In this document: piece by piece, positions 8,269 through 17,641 of the stretch
Position numbering within the stretch: the first letter of the stretch is position 1
How the letters are laid out: the number at the start of each line of letters is the position of its first letter
Source: Roseovarius sp. SCSIO 43702
GTDB taxonomy: Bacteria; Pseudomonadota; Alphaproteobacteria; Rhodobacterales; Rhodobacteraceae
Direction of reading: 5' to 3'
Assembly (NCBI RefSeq): GCF_019599045.1
Contig: NZ_CP080623.1
Location: 642,501 to 706,500, forward strand
Length of the DNA: 64,000 bases
Notes under the pieces: generated by a model
What the model was told of the DNA's origin: nothing
Seen by the model: only the letters and a program-made list of their open reading frames with translations
Database searches by the model: none
Made by a program: the position numbers and the translations under genes

Positions 8269-9366
8269 ATGCGCGACACCCTGACCCTTCTCGGCATCGA
8301 AAGCAGCTGTGACGACACGGCGGCGGCGGTGGTGCGCGTGGCGCCCGGTGGCGGCGATCCCCGCATCCTGAGTTCGGTCGTGATGGGGCAGGCGGCGCTG
8401 CATGACGCGTTCGGGGGCGTGGTCCCCGAGATCGCGGCGCGCGCCCATGCCGAGAAGCTCGACCTTGCAGTGCGCGAGGCGTTGGATCGGGCGGAGGTCG
8501 GGCTTTCCGATCTGGACGCGGTGGCCGTGACCGCGGGGCCGGGCCTGATCGGCGGCGTCATGTCGGGCGTCATGTGCGCAAAGGGGATCGCGGCGGGCGC
8601 GGGCCTGCCGCTGGTGGGCGTGAACCATCTTGCGGGGCACGCGCTGACGCCGAGGCTGACGGACGGGGTGGCCTATCCCTATCTCATGCTGCTCGTGTCG
8701 GGCGGGCACTGCCAGTTCCTGCTGGTGCGCGGGCCGCAGGATTTCGCGCGGCTGGGCGGCACGATCGACGACGCCCCCGGCGAGGCGTTCGACAAGGTGG
8801 CGCGCCTTCTGGCGCTGCCGCAGCCCGGCGGGCCGTCGGTCGAGGCGGAGGCGGCGACGGGTGACGCGGCGCGCTTCGCGCTGCCCCGGCCGCTGCTGGA
8901 CCGGGAAGGGTGCGACCTGTCCTTCTCGGGGCTCAAGACCGCCGTGCTCAGGGCGCGGGACGGCGTGATGCGCGACGGCACGCTGGGGCGGCTGGCGCGG
9001 GCGGACCTCTGCGCGGGGTTCCAGGCGGCGGTCTGCGACGTGCTGGGCGAGAAGACGCGGCGGGCGTTGGAGATATACCTCGCGGAGGGCCCGGAGGTGC
9101 CGACGCTGGCCGTGGCGGGGGGCGTGGCGGCCAATCGCGCCATCCGTGCGCGCCTGATGGAGGTGGCCGAGGCGGCGGGTGCCGCTTTCGTGGCGCCGCC
9201 GCTCGCGCTTTGCACCGACAACGCGGCGATGATCGCCTATGCGGGGGCGGAGCTTTACCTTGCCGGGCAGCGCGACGGCATGGATTTGGGCGCGCGGCCA
9301 CGCTGGCCGCTCGACAAGGCGAGCCCGGCGATGCTGGGGTCGGGCAGGAAGGGAGCGAAGGCATGA
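8269..9366 (+). CDS. tsaD: tRNA N6-threonylcarbamoyladenosine synthase subunit TsaD
   Basis: A 365-residue Kae1/TsaD/YgjD protein, which transfers threonylcarbamoyl from TC-AMP to A37 of ANN-decoding tRNAs together with TsaB and TsaE. The ASKHA fold begins [15 protein letters not shown]. The metal site NHLAGH gives His120 and His124, and the late CTDNAAM gives the Asp ligand. The ATG at 8269 ([13 protein letters not shown]) is chosen because the conserved domain begins there. It heads a four-gene operon in which each start overlaps or nearly touches the previous stop. Confidence 0.96.
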   Translation: MRDTLTLLGIESSCDDTAAAVVRVAPGGGDPRILSSVVMGQAALHDAFGGVVPEIAARAHAEKLDLAVREALDRAEVGLSDLDAVAVTAGPGLIGGVMSGVMCAKGIAAGAGLPLVGVNHLAGHALTPRLTDGVAYPYLMLLVSGGHCQFLLVRGPQDFARLGGTIDDAPGEAFDKVARLLALPQPGGPSVEAEAATGDAARFALPRPLLDREGCDLSFSGLKTAVLRARDGVMRDGTLGRLARADLCAGFQAAVCDVLGEKTRRALEIYLAEGPEVPTLAVAGGVAANRAIRARLMEVAEAAGAAFVAPPLALCTDNAAMIAYAGAELYLAGQRDGMDLGARPRWPLDKASPAMLGSGRKGAKA

Positions 9367-10322
9367 TCGGCGTGATGGGAGCGGGGGCGTTCGGCACCGC
9401 GTTGGCGGTGTCCTTCGCCCGGTCGGGCGACGTGGTGCTGTATGCGCGCGACGCGGAGCAGGTGCGCGAGATGCGCGAGACGCGGACGAACGAAACGCGC
9501 CTGCCGGGCGTGACCCTGCCCGAGGCGCTGGAGGTCACGGACGACCTGGCGCGGCTTGGCGGGTGCGCCGCCGTGCTGCTGTCGGTGCCGACGCAGAAGC
9601 TGCGCGGGGCGCTGGAAGGCGCGCGGCACGTGCTGGCGGGAAAGCCGCTGGTCGCGTGTTGCAAGGGCGTGGAGCGCGACACGCAGGCCAGCCCCACGCG
9701 GATCATCGCCGAGACGGTGCCCGACGCGACGCCTGCCGTCCTGACCGGGCCGAGCTTTGCCGCCGATATCGCGCGGGGGCTGCCCACGGCGCTGACGCTG
9801 GCGTGTGCGGACGAGGTGGCGGCGGAAGGCTTGCAGGAACTTCTGCGCGCGCCGCACCTGCGGCTCTACCGCACAGGCGACGTGACGGGGGCCGAGCTTG
9901 GCGGGGCGCTCAAGAACGTGATCGCGATCGCCTGCGGCGCCGCGATAGGCGCGGGGCTGGGCGAGAGCGCGCGGGCCGCGCTCATGACGCGCGGCTATGC
10001 CGAGATGGCGCGCATGGCCGAGGCGCTGGGGGCCGAGGCCGAGACGCTGGCGGGGCTGTCGGGGTTCGGCGACCTGGCGCTCACCTGCATGTCCGAGCAG
10101 TCGCGCAACCTGCGCTACGGCCTGAGCCTCGGCCGTGAAGAGGCGTTCGAGGCAGGGGTCACGGTCGAGGGCGCGGCGACGGCGCGCGCGGTGCAGGACC
10201 GGGCGCGCGGCCTTGGGATCGAGATGCCGATCACCGATGCGGTGGTGGCACTTGTCGCCGGCGAATTGCGCGTGCGCGAGGCGATGGATATGCTGCTCGC
10301 GCGGCCACTCAAGGAGGAATGA
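9363..10322 (+). CDS. gpsA: Glycerol-3-phosphate dehydrogenase [NAD(P)+]
   Basis: 319 residues. Reduces dihydroxyacetone phosphate to sn-glycerol-3-phosphate for phospholipid synthesis. The nucleotide-binding GAGAFGTA lies at residues 6-13; [17 protein letters not shown], the catalytic-Lys segment [12 protein letters not shown] and [10 protein letters not shown] are all present. Its ATG overlaps the tsaD stop codon (ATGA at 9363-9366), so the two are translationally coupled. Confidence 0.96.
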   Translation: MIGVMGAGAFGTALAVSFARSGDVVLYARDAEQVREMRETRTNETRLPGVTLPEALEVTDDLARLGGCAAVLLSVPTQKLRGALEGARHVLAGKPLVACCKGVERDTQASPTRIIAETVPDATPAVLTGPSFAADIARGLPTALTLACADEVAAEGLQELLRAPHLRLYRTGDVTGAELGGALKNVIAIACGAAIGAGLGESARAALMTRGYAEMARMAEALGAEAETLAGLSGFGDLALTCMSEQSRNLRYGLSLGREEAFEAGVTVEGAATARAVQDRARGLGIEMPITDAVVALVAGELRVREAMDMLLARPLKEE

Positions 10323-10591
10323 TGCTGATCGCTCTCATTGCCCGCGACAAGCCGGGCGCGCTGCAGACCCGCAAGGATACGCGCGATGCGCATGTCGCTT
10401 ACCTGAAATCCGGGGACACGGTCAGGCAGGCCGGCCCGCTTCTGGACGCGGCGGGCGAGATGTGCGGCTCGCTCGTGGTGCTGGAGGTCGAGGACATGGC
10501 CGCCGCCGAAGCCTGGGCCGAGGCCGACCCCTATGCGAGGGCGGGGCTTTTCGAGAGCGTCGAGTTGATCGAATGGAACAAGGTGATCTGA
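10322..10591 (+). CDS. YciI-family protein
   Basis: An 89-residue ferredoxin-like alpha/beta protein of the YciI family (DTRDAHVAYLKSG with the conserved His; LLDAAGEMCGSLVVLEVEDM). Members are small, often dimeric, and of uncertain enzymatic role. Two ATGs occur in tandem (10319 and 10322). The strong AAGGAGG at 10311-10317 is too close to the first and fits the second. It overlaps or abuts the gpsA stop and sits in the tsaD operon. Confidence 0.85.
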   Translation: MLIALIARDKPGALQTRKDTRDAHVAYLKSGDTVRQAGPLLDAAGEMCGSLVVLEVEDMAAAEAWAEADPYARAGLFESVELIEWNKVI

Positions 10592-10593
10592 TC

Positions 10594-11013
10594 ATGCGCT
10601 ATTGGCTGTTCAAGTCCGAGCCGTCGGAATGGAGCTGGGACGACCAGGTCGCGAAGGGCGACGAGGGCGAGGAATGGGACGGTGTGCGCAACTACCAGGC
10701 ACGCAATTTCATGCGCGAGATGGAGATCGGCGACCGGGGGTTCTTCTATCACAGCCAGACCGAGAAGGCCGTGGTGGGGATCGTCGAGATCAGCGCCGAG
10801 GCGCATCCCGACAGCACCACAGATGACGACCGCTGGGAATGCGTGGATGTCCGCGCGGTGAAGCCGCTGAAGCGTTCCGTGACGCTCGACATGGTGAAGG
10901 ACGAGCCGTGTCTTTCGGAGATGATGCTTGTCAGGAACCCGCGCCTCTCGGTGCAGCCTGTGACCGAGGAGGAGTGGCGCATCGTCTGCGAGATGGGTGG
11001 CGTCGATCCCTGA
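10594..11013 (+). CDS. EVE-domain protein
   Basis: A 139-residue EVE domain, a PUA-like fold thought to recognise modified bases in DNA or RNA. Signatures are MRYWLFKSEPSEWSWDD, WDGVRNYQARNFMREM, GFFYHSQ and VVGIVEI. It starts 2 bases after the YciI gene and ends the operon before a terminator hairpin. The pairing with tsaD, a tRNA-modifying gene, makes an RNA-related role plausible, but that is inference. Confidence 0.92.
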   Translation: MRYWLFKSEPSEWSWDDQVAKGDEGEEWDGVRNYQARNFMREMEIGDRGFFYHSQTEKAVVGIVEISAEAHPDSTTDDDRWECVDVRAVKPLKRSVTLDMVKDEPCLSEMMLVRNPRLSVQPVTEEEWRIVCEMGGVDP

Positions 11014-11334
11014 GCCCGCGCGCAGACACGAGCCGCGCATCAGAACGGGGGACCGCCCGTGATGGATGGCCCCCCGTTTCCCCACGTGCTCCCTACGCAC
11101 CACACGTGTAACTCTGGAAAAATTCAAGGATCGGCCATCCTGGTCCGATATCGGAATACATACCGCAAAACTTCGGTCTCGGCAAAGGCCAAGTCCTTAG
11201 AATACGGTTCAAATTCGCGATGGCTGCACGGTGTGTGATCCGATGGGCGGGTCATGGCGTATGACGATTCAAATGTCGCAATCGGGCGCCCGAAGGGTTA
11301 TGTAAGGCGCTGCACCGGCCCGAGGGACCATGTG
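11014..11334. other. Non-coding gap between EVE gene and folE2
   Basis: These 321 bases hold the terminator hairpin at 11044-11078 and then a relatively AT-richer stretch (about 11100-11270) that should carry the folE2 promoter. I could not pick a convincing -35/-10 pair or a palindromic Zur-like site. AAATGTCGCAA at 11271-11281 matches one half of the RegA/PrrA-like palindrome found at 28104, without the other half. Confidence 0.6.
11044..11078 (+). terminator. Terminator of the tsaD-gpsA-yciI-EVE operon
   Basis: AACGGGGG (11044-11051) pairs with CCCCCGTT (11071-11078), followed by TTC; the loop is 19 bases. It lies 30 bases after the EVE-domain stop codon. Confidence 0.55.
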
Positions 11335-12435
11335 ATGAATGTCCACAAAAGCAAGATCGACGCCATGACGGATCGTGAGGACGCGCGCGAGGCGCTGGCG
11401 CGGCTGAGGCGCTGGGCGGTATCGGCGACGCCGGAAGAGATCGCCGACCTGGACCCCGCCATCGCGCGGCTTCTGCCCGGTGGGGAGCTGTCGAACTATC
11501 CGGCGCTTTCGCGGGAGTATCCCGAGGATTTCGAGGCCGACGCGGCCTATCGCGCGACGATGCCCGACCTTCAGAACGGGCCGCAATCCCTCATCCGGGG
11601 GGCGCGGGCGCAGCTTCAGCATGTGGGCATTTCCAATTTCCGCCTGCCGATACGGTTTCACACGCGCGACAATGGCGACCTGACGCTTCAGACGTCGGTG
11701 ACGGGGACGGTGAGCCTCGAGGCCGAGAAGAAGGGCATCAACATGTCGCGCATCATGCGCAGTTTCTACAAGCACGCGGAAAAGACGTTCAGCTTCGAGG
11801 TGATCGAGGCGGCGCTTGACGACTATATCGCCGACCTCGACAGCATCGACGCGCGCATCCAGATGCGGTTTTCCTATCCGATGAAGATACGCTCGCTCCG
11901 CTCGGGGCTGGAGGGGTATCAGTATTACGACATCGCGCTGGAGCTGGTCGAGACAGGCGGCGTGCGGCGCAAGTTCATGCATCTCGACTATGTCTATTCC
12001 TCGACCTGTCCGTGCTCGCTCGAGCTGAGCGAACATGCGCGGCAGGCGCGCGGGCAGCTGGCGACGCCGCATTCGCAGCGGTCGGTCGCGCGTATCTCGG
12101 TCGAGGTGACATGTGATGATTGCGTCTGGTTCGAGGACCTGATCGAGCTTGCGCGCGGGGCGGTGCCGACCGAGACGCAGGTGATGGTGAAGCGCGAGGA
12201 CGAACAGGCCTTTGCCGAGTTGAACGCGGCGAACCCGATCTTCGTCGAGGACGCCGCGCGGCTTTTCTGCGAGGCGCTTCTGGCGGATGAGCGCATCGGC
12301 GATTTCCGCGTGATCGCGAGCCACCAGGAGAGCCTGCACAGCCATGACGCGGTGAGCATCCTGACCGAGGGTCCGACTTTCGCGGCCGAGAGCATCGACC
12401 CGAAGCTCTTCAACACCCTGTTCCACGTGGGCTGA
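11335..12435 (+). CDS. folE2: GTP cyclohydrolase FolE2 (GTP cyclohydrolase IB)
   Basis: A 366-residue COG1469 enzyme that converts GTP to 7,8-dihydroneopterin triphosphate for folate or queuosine. In many bacteria it replaces zinc-dependent FolE when zinc is scarce. Conserved features include MRSFYKHAEKTFSFEVIE, MKIRSLRSGLEGYQYYD, the catalytic-Cys segment STCPCSLELSEHARQ and PHSQRS. The ATG at 11335 with GAGGGA upstream gives the usual family N-terminus; longer frames add nothing conserved. It converges on the Wza-type lipoprotein gene. Confidence 0.94.
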   Translation: MNVHKSKIDAMTDREDAREALARLRRWAVSATPEEIADLDPAIARLLPGGELSNYPALSREYPEDFEADAAYRATMPDLQNGPQSLIRGARAQLQHVGISNFRLPIRFHTRDNGDLTLQTSVTGTVSLEAEKKGINMSRIMRSFYKHAEKTFSFEVIEAALDDYIADLDSIDARIQMRFSYPMKIRSLRSGLEGYQYYDIALELVETGGVRRKFMHLDYVYSSTCPCSLELSEHARQARGQLATPHSQRSVARISVEVTCDDCVWFEDLIELARGAVPTETQVMVKREDEQAFAELNAANPIFVEDAARLFCEALLADERIGDFRVIASHQESLHSHDAVSILTEGPTFAAESIDPKLFNTLFHVG

Positions 12436-12454
12436 CCGGACAGGACGCACGGGA

Positions 12455-12480
12455 AGGCCCGGACCGATGGGTCCGGGCCT
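12455..12480. terminator. Bidirectional hairpin between folE2 and the Wza-type gene
   Basis: AGGCCCGGACC (12455-12465) and GGTCCGGGCCT (12470-12480) form a perfect 11-bp stem with a GATG tetraloop. It lies between the stop codons of two convergent genes and has no strong T-run. Confidence 0.65.
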
Positions 12481-12503
12481 CGTGATGTGCGGGACCTCGG
12501 CGA

Positions 12504-13844
12504 TCAGTTGTTGGCGATCGCCGCACCGCTGGTGATCAGGCTCGGGACGAGCTGTTGCACGACGCGATTCCAACGCGTGATCGGCTGTTCGGCGATGAAG
12601 ATCACGTCATTCGGCCGAAGCTCGAACTTCGTCGCGAGGATGAGGTTGGCGGCCTGGCGGTAGTTGAGATTGTAAGCCGTGATCCGGCTCGATCCCTCCT
12701 CGCCGCGCAGGACGTAGACCTGCGTCGGGTTCGCCTCCCGGTTGGAAGAGCCGCCCTCGGAGAAGAGCGCGTCGGCGAGCGAGGCTGTCTGGCCGAAGGG
12801 CAGGGCGAAGCGGCTGGGCTTGTTCACCTCGCCGGCGAGATAGACGTAATCGCGGTCGACGGCGTCAAGCTCGAGCCGGGTGGCGAAGTTGGTCCGTTCC
12901 TCCTCAAGCGCGGCGCGGCGCAGGTTCATCGCGCTGTTCATCTCGTTGAGGGCCTGCACGCGGGCGTCCTGCCTGAACTGCGCGAGCGTGATCTGCTCGG
13001 TGAAATAGGCCTGCGCATTGTCGAGATCGAACTCGGTATCGACGAAGATCGAGTCGCCGGCCGCGAGGCGGGTCTTCTGGACCTGCGGGCGCTTGAAATA
13101 CTCGGTGAGCGGCACCTCGTAGAGGGTGCCGTCGCGGTAGAGGCGGATGCTGGCGTAGTCCTCGTCATCCGTGGCGATGCCACCGGCGGCGGCGAGCGCC
13201 TCCTCGAGGGTGAGCGAGGTGAGGGTGATCGGCACCACCGCCGGGTTGCCGACGGCGCCGCCCACGGTCACGCGCTTGGAGTTGAATTCGGCGATCTCGA
13301 TCGAGAAGGACGGGTCGATCTGGTTCTCGATGAGCTTCTCGAAGACCCGCGCCTCGGCTTCCTCGAGGGTGAGCCCGGCGAGGTTGATGCGGCCCACGTC
13401 GGGCACCGCGATGGCGCCATCGTCCTGCACCGTGTACCCCTGCCGGCTGTTCTGGGCCTTGAGCAGGCCGGAGAGCTCCTCGACCGTGCTGCCGGTCTGG
13501 GGTGTGCTGAGCAGGATCACGTCTCCGACACCGATGGTATAGGGCTGCTGCGGCGCGTCCGGGGGCAGGCGCATCGGCAGCGACGAGGGCTTGACCTGAC
13601 GGTCGACGGCGGGATCTGGGGTGGCGCCCACGCCGCGCAGGCTTCCGGCGCCGCCCGCGTTGCGGAAGAAGGCCGCGGGCACGGTCTTGGGGCTGTAGCT
13701 TGACCGGTTGGCGGCCGCGACGGAGGCGGCGTCCATCTCGATGACCTGCACGTTGGGATCGTTCGCGCGCACGTCGGGGCTGATATAGGCGACCCCGCAG
13801 CCGCTGAGAAGGAATGCCAATGCCGCGAAGATCGTCTTGTTCAT
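12504..13844 (-). CDS. Wza-type polysaccharide export outer-membrane lipoprotein
   Basis: 446 residues. The lipoprotein signal peptide ends in the lipobox LLSGC (Cys16), predicting outer-membrane anchoring. The polysaccharide-export domain starts at about YTIGVGDVILLSTPQTG and is followed by SLBB repeats (KRVTVGGAVGNPAVVP, RDYVYLAGEVNKPSRF). Such proteins form the outer-membrane channel for capsule or exopolysaccharide export. No Wzc, Wzx or glycosyltransferase gene is nearby, so its partner system lies elsewhere. I chose the ATG at 13844, which places the signal peptide at the start. Confidence 0.88.
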   Translation of the reverse strand: MNKTIFAALAFLLSGCGVAYISPDVRANDPNVQVIEMDAASVAAANRSSYSPKTVPAAFFRNAGGAGSLRGVGATPDPAVDRQVKPSSLPMRLPPDAPQQPYTIGVGDVILLSTPQTGSTVEELSGLLKAQNSRQGYTVQDDGAIAVPDVGRINLAGLTLEEAEARVFEKLIENQIDPSFSIEIAEFNSKRVTVGGAVGNPAVVPITLTSLTLEEALAAAGGIATDDEDYASIRLYRDGTLYEVPLTEYFKRPQVQKTRLAAGDSIFVDTEFDLDNAQAYFTEQITLAQFRQDARVQALNEMNSAMNLRRAALEEERTNFATRLELDAVDRDYVYLAGEVNKPSRFALPFGQTASLADALFSEGGSSNREANPTQVYVLRGEEGSSRITAYNLNYRQAANLILATKFELRPNDVIFIAEQPITRWNRVVQQLVPSLITSGAAIANN

Positions 13845-13907
13845 GGTCTGCCCCGCCAAAGTTGTCCCGATGTCTGGTGCCAGAGTTACGATCCCGAGTT
13901 CAAGACC

Positions 13908-13930
13908 CCGCCGGTCCGTAACGCCGGCGG
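13908..13930. other. Hairpin with downstream T-run upstream of the Wza-type gene
   Basis: CCGCCGG (13908-13914) pairs with CCGGCGG (13924-13930), and a T-run follows within 10 bases on the + strand. Both flanking genes run leftward, so this would only terminate rightward (antisense) transcripts. It could instead be a structure in the 5' leader of the Wza-type gene. Confidence 0.35.
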
Positions 13931-13966
13931 ACGGGATTTTTTGTCACAACCGGAGGGATCGGACGC

Positions 13967-14764
13967 TCAATCTTTCCGCGAGAAGTCGGGGGCGCGGCCC
14001 GCCATGTTCGCGGCGATGACCTCGAGTTGATCGGGCTGGCCGATGAGATCGGTCTGGGCGCGGCTTTCGGCCAGCAGGATTTCGGCGGTGGACAGGCCGG
14101 ATTGCGCCTCGGTGATTAGCCGCTTGGCCGCGCGGATGGCCGAGGGGCTGCGGCCCGCGATCTCGGTTGCGAGCGCCCGGGACGCGGCGAGGGGGTCGGC
14201 TGCGATCTCGGTCACGAGGCCCCAGCGTTCGGCCTGGTCCGCGGGGATACGCGCGGCGGTGTAGGTCAGCCGGCGGATCACGTCATCGCGCGCCAGCCGT
14301 GGCACGAGGGCCATGCCGCCCATGTCGGGGACGAGGCCCCATTTCATCTCCATGATCGCAAGCTCGGTGTCGGGCGCCGCGATGCGGATGTCGGCCCCGA
14401 GGGCCAACTGGAACCCCGCACCGAAGACCGCGCCATGCAGGGAGGCGATCACCGGGACGGGCAGGCGGGTCCAGACGAGCGCGACCTCCTGGAAGAGGTT
14501 CGCATCCCCATGGGTGCGCGGCATGACGAGCGATTCGGGGTCGCCCGCGGCGAGCGCGCCGAAGCTCATCACGTCGAGCCCCGCGCAGAAGGACGCGCCC
14601 TCGCCCGAGAGCACCACGGCGCGGATGTCGTCGGCCGCGAGCAGGGCCTGGCCCGCCTCGACGATGGCGTGGGCCATGTCGGGATCGACGGCATTGCGCT
14701 TCTCCGGGCGGCTCAGGCGAACGTGGGCGATGTGATCGGTGATCTCGGTCGTGACACGGGGCAT
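13967..14764 (-). CDS. Enoyl-CoA hydratase/isomerase (crotonase) family protein
   Basis: A 265-residue crotonase-fold enzyme acting on acyl-CoA thioesters. Oxyanion-hole segments are GASFCAGLDVMSFG (about residue 57 on) and HGAVFGAGFQLALGAD (about 105-120). The second-Glu region reads MKWGLVPDMGGMALVPR, with Asp and Gly-Gly in place of the usual Glu, so the exact reaction (hydratase or isomerase) is uncertain. The ATG at 14764 gives the standard start PRVTTEITDHIAHVRLSRP. It diverges from the aminotransferase. Confidence 0.88.
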   Translation of the reverse strand: MPRVTTEITDHIAHVRLSRPEKRNAVDPDMAHAIVEAGQALLAADDIRAVVLSGEGASFCAGLDVMSFGALAAGDPESLVMPRTHGDANLFQEVALVWTRLPVPVIASLHGAVFGAGFQLALGADIRIAAPDTELAIMEMKWGLVPDMGGMALVPRLARDDVIRRLTYTAARIPADQAERWGLVTEIAADPLAASRALATEIAGRSPSAIRAAKRLITEAQSGLSTAEILLAESRAQTDLIGQPDQLEVIAANMAGRAPDFSRKD

Positions 14765-14929
14765 GGGCGGTTTCCTGTGGTGTGATGCGCGCAGTCTAGC
14801 CGATTTGCGCGCGGTGCGAAGCGCGGTGGCGGCGCCGGGACGCCGCGTCATCGGGCGGAGTGCCGGATCGCGCGCGGCGGCACGATCGAGGTTCTTGCGC
14901 CCGGCCGGGCACTGTCGTTTAGTGCCTGC

Positions 14930-16054
14930 ATGAGTGAAGATCTGCCTCGCCACGCCCGCCTCACCCGCCTTGTCGCGGGCCTTCCGCCCACGGTGCCCTT
15001 CGTGGGGCCGGAGGTGCAGGAGCGCGAACGCGGCGCCCCGTTCAAGGCGCGGATCGGGGCCAATGAAAGCGTGTTCGGCCCGTCGCCGAGGGCGGTGAAG
15101 GCGCTGCGCGAGGCAGCGGCGGAGATCTGGAAATACGGCGATTCGACGAGCCACGATCTGCGCCATGCCCTGGCGCGCGAGATGGGGGTCGAGGCCGGGA
15201 ACATCGTCGTGGGCGAGGGGATCGACGGGCTTCTGGGCTATCTCGTGCGGATGATGATCGAGCCGGGCGACGCGGTCGTCACCTCGGACGGTGCCTATCC
15301 GACGTTCAACTACCACGTGGCGGGATATGCCGGCCGGCTCGAGAAGGTGGCCTATCGCGACGACCGAGAAGACCTGCCTGCCCTGATCGGGCGGGCGCGG
15401 GAGGTTGGGGCCAAGCTTCTCTACTTCGCGAATCCCGACAACCCGATGGGCACCTGGTGGCGCGGCGCAGAGGTGGCCGGGATGCTGGACGAGTTGCCGC
15501 GGGGCTGCCTTCTGGTGCTCGACGAAGCCTATATCGAGTTCGCGCCCGAGGGCACCGCCGTGCCGGTCGAGGCCGGCGATCCCCGCGTGATCCGTCTGCG
15601 CACCTTCTCGAAGGCGCACGGGATGGCAGGCGCGCGCGTGGGCTATGCGGTGGGCGAACGCGCGCTGATCGCGCAGTTCGAGAAGATACGGAACCATTTC
15701 GGGATGAACCGGGCCGCGCAGGCGGGTGCGCTGGCCGCGCTGGAGGACGGCGACTGGCTTGGCCATGTCCGGGCGCGCGTGGCGGAGGCCCGCGACGAGA
15801 TCGCGCGGATCGCCGCGGAGAACGGGCTGAGCGCCATTCCGTCGGCCACGAATTTCGTGGCGGTGGATTGCGGGGGCGACGGCGCGCTTGCGCGGCGTGT
15901 CCTTACCGGTCTCGTCGCGCGGGGGGTGTTCGTACGGATGCCCTTCGTCGCGCCGGCAGACAGGTGCATCCGCGTGAGTTGCGGCACCGAGCGTGACCTG
16001 GCTGCCCTCGCCGAGGCGCTGCCCGGCGCGCTGCGGGAGGCGCGGCAGGGCTAA
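14930..16054 (+). CDS. HisC-like PLP-dependent aminotransferase
   Basis: A 374-residue fold-type I class I/II aminotransferase close to histidinol-phosphate aminotransferase. GANESVFGPSP, FANPDNPMGTWW, LVLDEAYIEF and the PLP-Lys motif TFSKAHGMAGARVGYA are all present. It lacks any other his genes nearby and is probably a paralogue with its own substrate (aromatic or branched-chain amino acid are possible). It is followed 20 bases later by a tiny membrane-protein gene. Confidence 0.8.
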   Translation: MSEDLPRHARLTRLVAGLPPTVPFVGPEVQERERGAPFKARIGANESVFGPSPRAVKALREAAAEIWKYGDSTSHDLRHALAREMGVEAGNIVVGEGIDGLLGYLVRMMIEPGDAVVTSDGAYPTFNYHVAGYAGRLEKVAYRDDREDLPALIGRAREVGAKLLYFANPDNPMGTWWRGAEVAGMLDELPRGCLLVLDEAYIEFAPEGTAVPVEAGDPRVIRLRTFSKAHGMAGARVGYAVGERALIAQFEKIRNHFGMNRAAQAGALAALEDGDWLGHVRARVAEARDEIARIAAENGLSAIPSATNFVAVDCGGDGALARRVLTGLVARGVFVRMPFVAPADRCIRVSCGTERDLAALAEALPGALREARQG

Positions 16055-16074
16055 TCGGGCTAGGGTGGGACCCC

Positions 16075-16251
16075 ATGCGACACGGACCGTTGGACAAGGC
16101 CCCGAACTATACCGGCGCGGCGCTCGTGATGGGGCTCGTCAACCTGTTGTGGGTGTTCTTCGTGGTCTGGGCCGTCTTCGGGTTCTGGGCGACGGTCGCG
16201 CTGGGCATCGGGTTGGACCGGGCGATCGCGTGGCTGGGGCGGCGCGGGTGA
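16075..16251 (+). CDS. 58-residue membrane protein following the HisC-like gene
   Basis: A short frame from ATG 16075 to TGA 16251. The protein starts with a polar segment DKAPNYTGAALVMG, then a hydrophobic stretch (LVNLLWVFFVVWAVFGFWAT), then a second weaker hydrophobic segment ending RAIAWLGRRG. Two closely spaced membrane helices are likely. It sits 20 bases after the aminotransferase stop with AGGGTGGGA before the ATG, and its codon usage matches the genes around it. From memory, similar proteins occur beside this aminotransferase in other roseobacters. The function is unknown. Confidence 0.65.
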   Translation: MRHGPLDKAPNYTGAALVMGLVNLLWVFFVVWAVFGFWATVALGIGLDRAIAWLGRRG

Positions 16252-16296
16252 GGACCATGCAATCTCGGGGCGCGGTCCGGGACGTGCCGCGGCGGA

Positions 16297-17499
16297 TCAG
16301 GCCCGTTTGCCGATAACCTCGGCCGCCGCCGAAAGCCCGCCGTCGCCGCGCGGGACGTCCAGCGCCACGAGTCCCGCCTCCATCACGCCGAGCGCGCCCA
16401 TGAGCATATGCGCGTTGACATGGCCCATGTGGCCCAGCCGGAAATGGGCGCCCGCGTTGGGGCTTCCGGGTTCGGCCATGCCGAGACCGACGCCGAGGGT
16501 GACGCCCGCCATGTCCTCGGTCCAGCGGCGCAGCCTGTCGCCGTCCGGCGCGGGCAGCGAGATGGACGTGACCGCGTGGCTGCGATGGGCCGGGTCGGCG
16601 ATGTTGAGACGCATGACGCCATCGCCCGCGCCCCATGCCTCGACCGCGGCCCAGACGGCGCGGGCGAGCGTTTCGTGGCGCGCCCAGACGTTCTCGATCC
16701 CCTCGTCCATGATGAGATCGAGCGCCGCGCGCAGACCGTGCAGGAGATGCGTGGGCGCGGTTCCGGCGAAAAGCTGGTAGAAGCCTTCGGGATCGGCGCG
16801 CGGCGTCCAATCCCAATAGCTGCTGACGCGATCGAGACGGGCACGCGCCGCGATGGCCTTGTCGCCGAACCAGACGAACCCCAGGCCCGGCGTCATCATC
16901 AGCCCTTTCTGCGAGGCCGCGACGGCGAGGTCGACGCCCCATTCGTCCATCTCGAACCGGTCGCAGGCCATGGAGGCGATGCAGTCCGCCATGAGAAGCG
17001 CCGGATGCCCTGTTGCGTCGAGCGCCGCGCGGAGGCCGGCCATGTCGCTGCGTGCGGATGAGGACGTGTCGGTATGGGTGGCGAGCACCGCCTTGATGCG
17101 GTGCTCCTTGTCGGCGCGCAGCCGGTCCTCGAAGAGGTCGAGATCGACGGGCGAGGCCATGCCGAAATCGAGGCGGTCCACGGAGAGCCCGCGCTTCTCG
17201 GCCATGTCGGCCCAGCCCACGCCGAAGCGCCCGGTGACGAGCGAGAGGATCGTGTCGCCCGGCGCCAGCACGTTGGCGAGCGCGGCCTCCCACGTGCCAT
17301 GCCCGTTCGAGATGTAGATCGCGACCTTGCCGGAGGTGCGCGCGATGGCGCGCAGGTCCGGGATCAGGCTCCAGGTCATGTCGATCAGGTCGCCCTCGTA
17401 GATGTTGGGCGAGGCGCGGTGCATCGCGCGCAGCACCGCGTCGGGAACGACCGTGGGGCCGGGTATGGCGAGGTAGCTGCGTCCGTGGGAAAGTGTCAT
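16297..17499 (-). CDS. Class V PLP aminotransferase (alanine/serine--glyoxylate type)
   Basis: A 400-residue fold-type I class V enzyme. The N-terminus IPGPTVVPDAVLRAM, the glycine-rich NGHGTWEAAL, DCIASMACDRF and the PLP-Lys motif AASQKGLMMTPGLGFVWF are those of alanine-glyoxylate or serine-glyoxylate aminotransferases, which would feed C1 or glyoxylate metabolism. The amino donor cannot be decided from sequence. It converges on the HisC-like pair and diverges from the phosphatase gene. Confidence 0.85.
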   Translation of the reverse strand: MTLSHGRSYLAIPGPTVVPDAVLRAMHRASPNIYEGDLIDMTWSLIPDLRAIARTSGKVAIYISNGHGTWEAALANVLAPGDTILSLVTGRFGVGWADMAEKRGLSVDRLDFGMASPVDLDLFEDRLRADKEHRIKAVLATHTDTSSSARSDMAGLRAALDATGHPALLMADCIASMACDRFEMDEWGVDLAVAASQKGLMMTPGLGFVWFGDKAIAARARLDRVSSYWDWTPRADPEGFYQLFAGTAPTHLLHGLRAALDLIMDEGIENVWARHETLARAVWAAVEAWGAGDGVMRLNIADPAHRSHAVTSISLPAPDGDRLRRWTEDMAGVTLGVGLGMAEPGSPNAGAHFRLGHMGHVNAHMLMGALGVMEAGLVALDVPRGDGGLSAAAEVIGKRA

Positions 17500-17641
17500 G
17501 GTCCGGCCTTCGTGCTCGATGTCGCGGCCACTCTACGCAGGCCCGGAGCGGCGTCAATCGTCCCCGCGCCTTGTCAGCCCGAAGCGCAGGGCCTACATGG
17601 GGGCGTCGCCGCGGGGGCGGCGGGCAAGTGGAAGCCGGCGC

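Noticed and set aside
13908..13930. Terminator for the crotonase or Wza-type gene
   Set aside because: The T-run is on the wrong side for both leftward genes.
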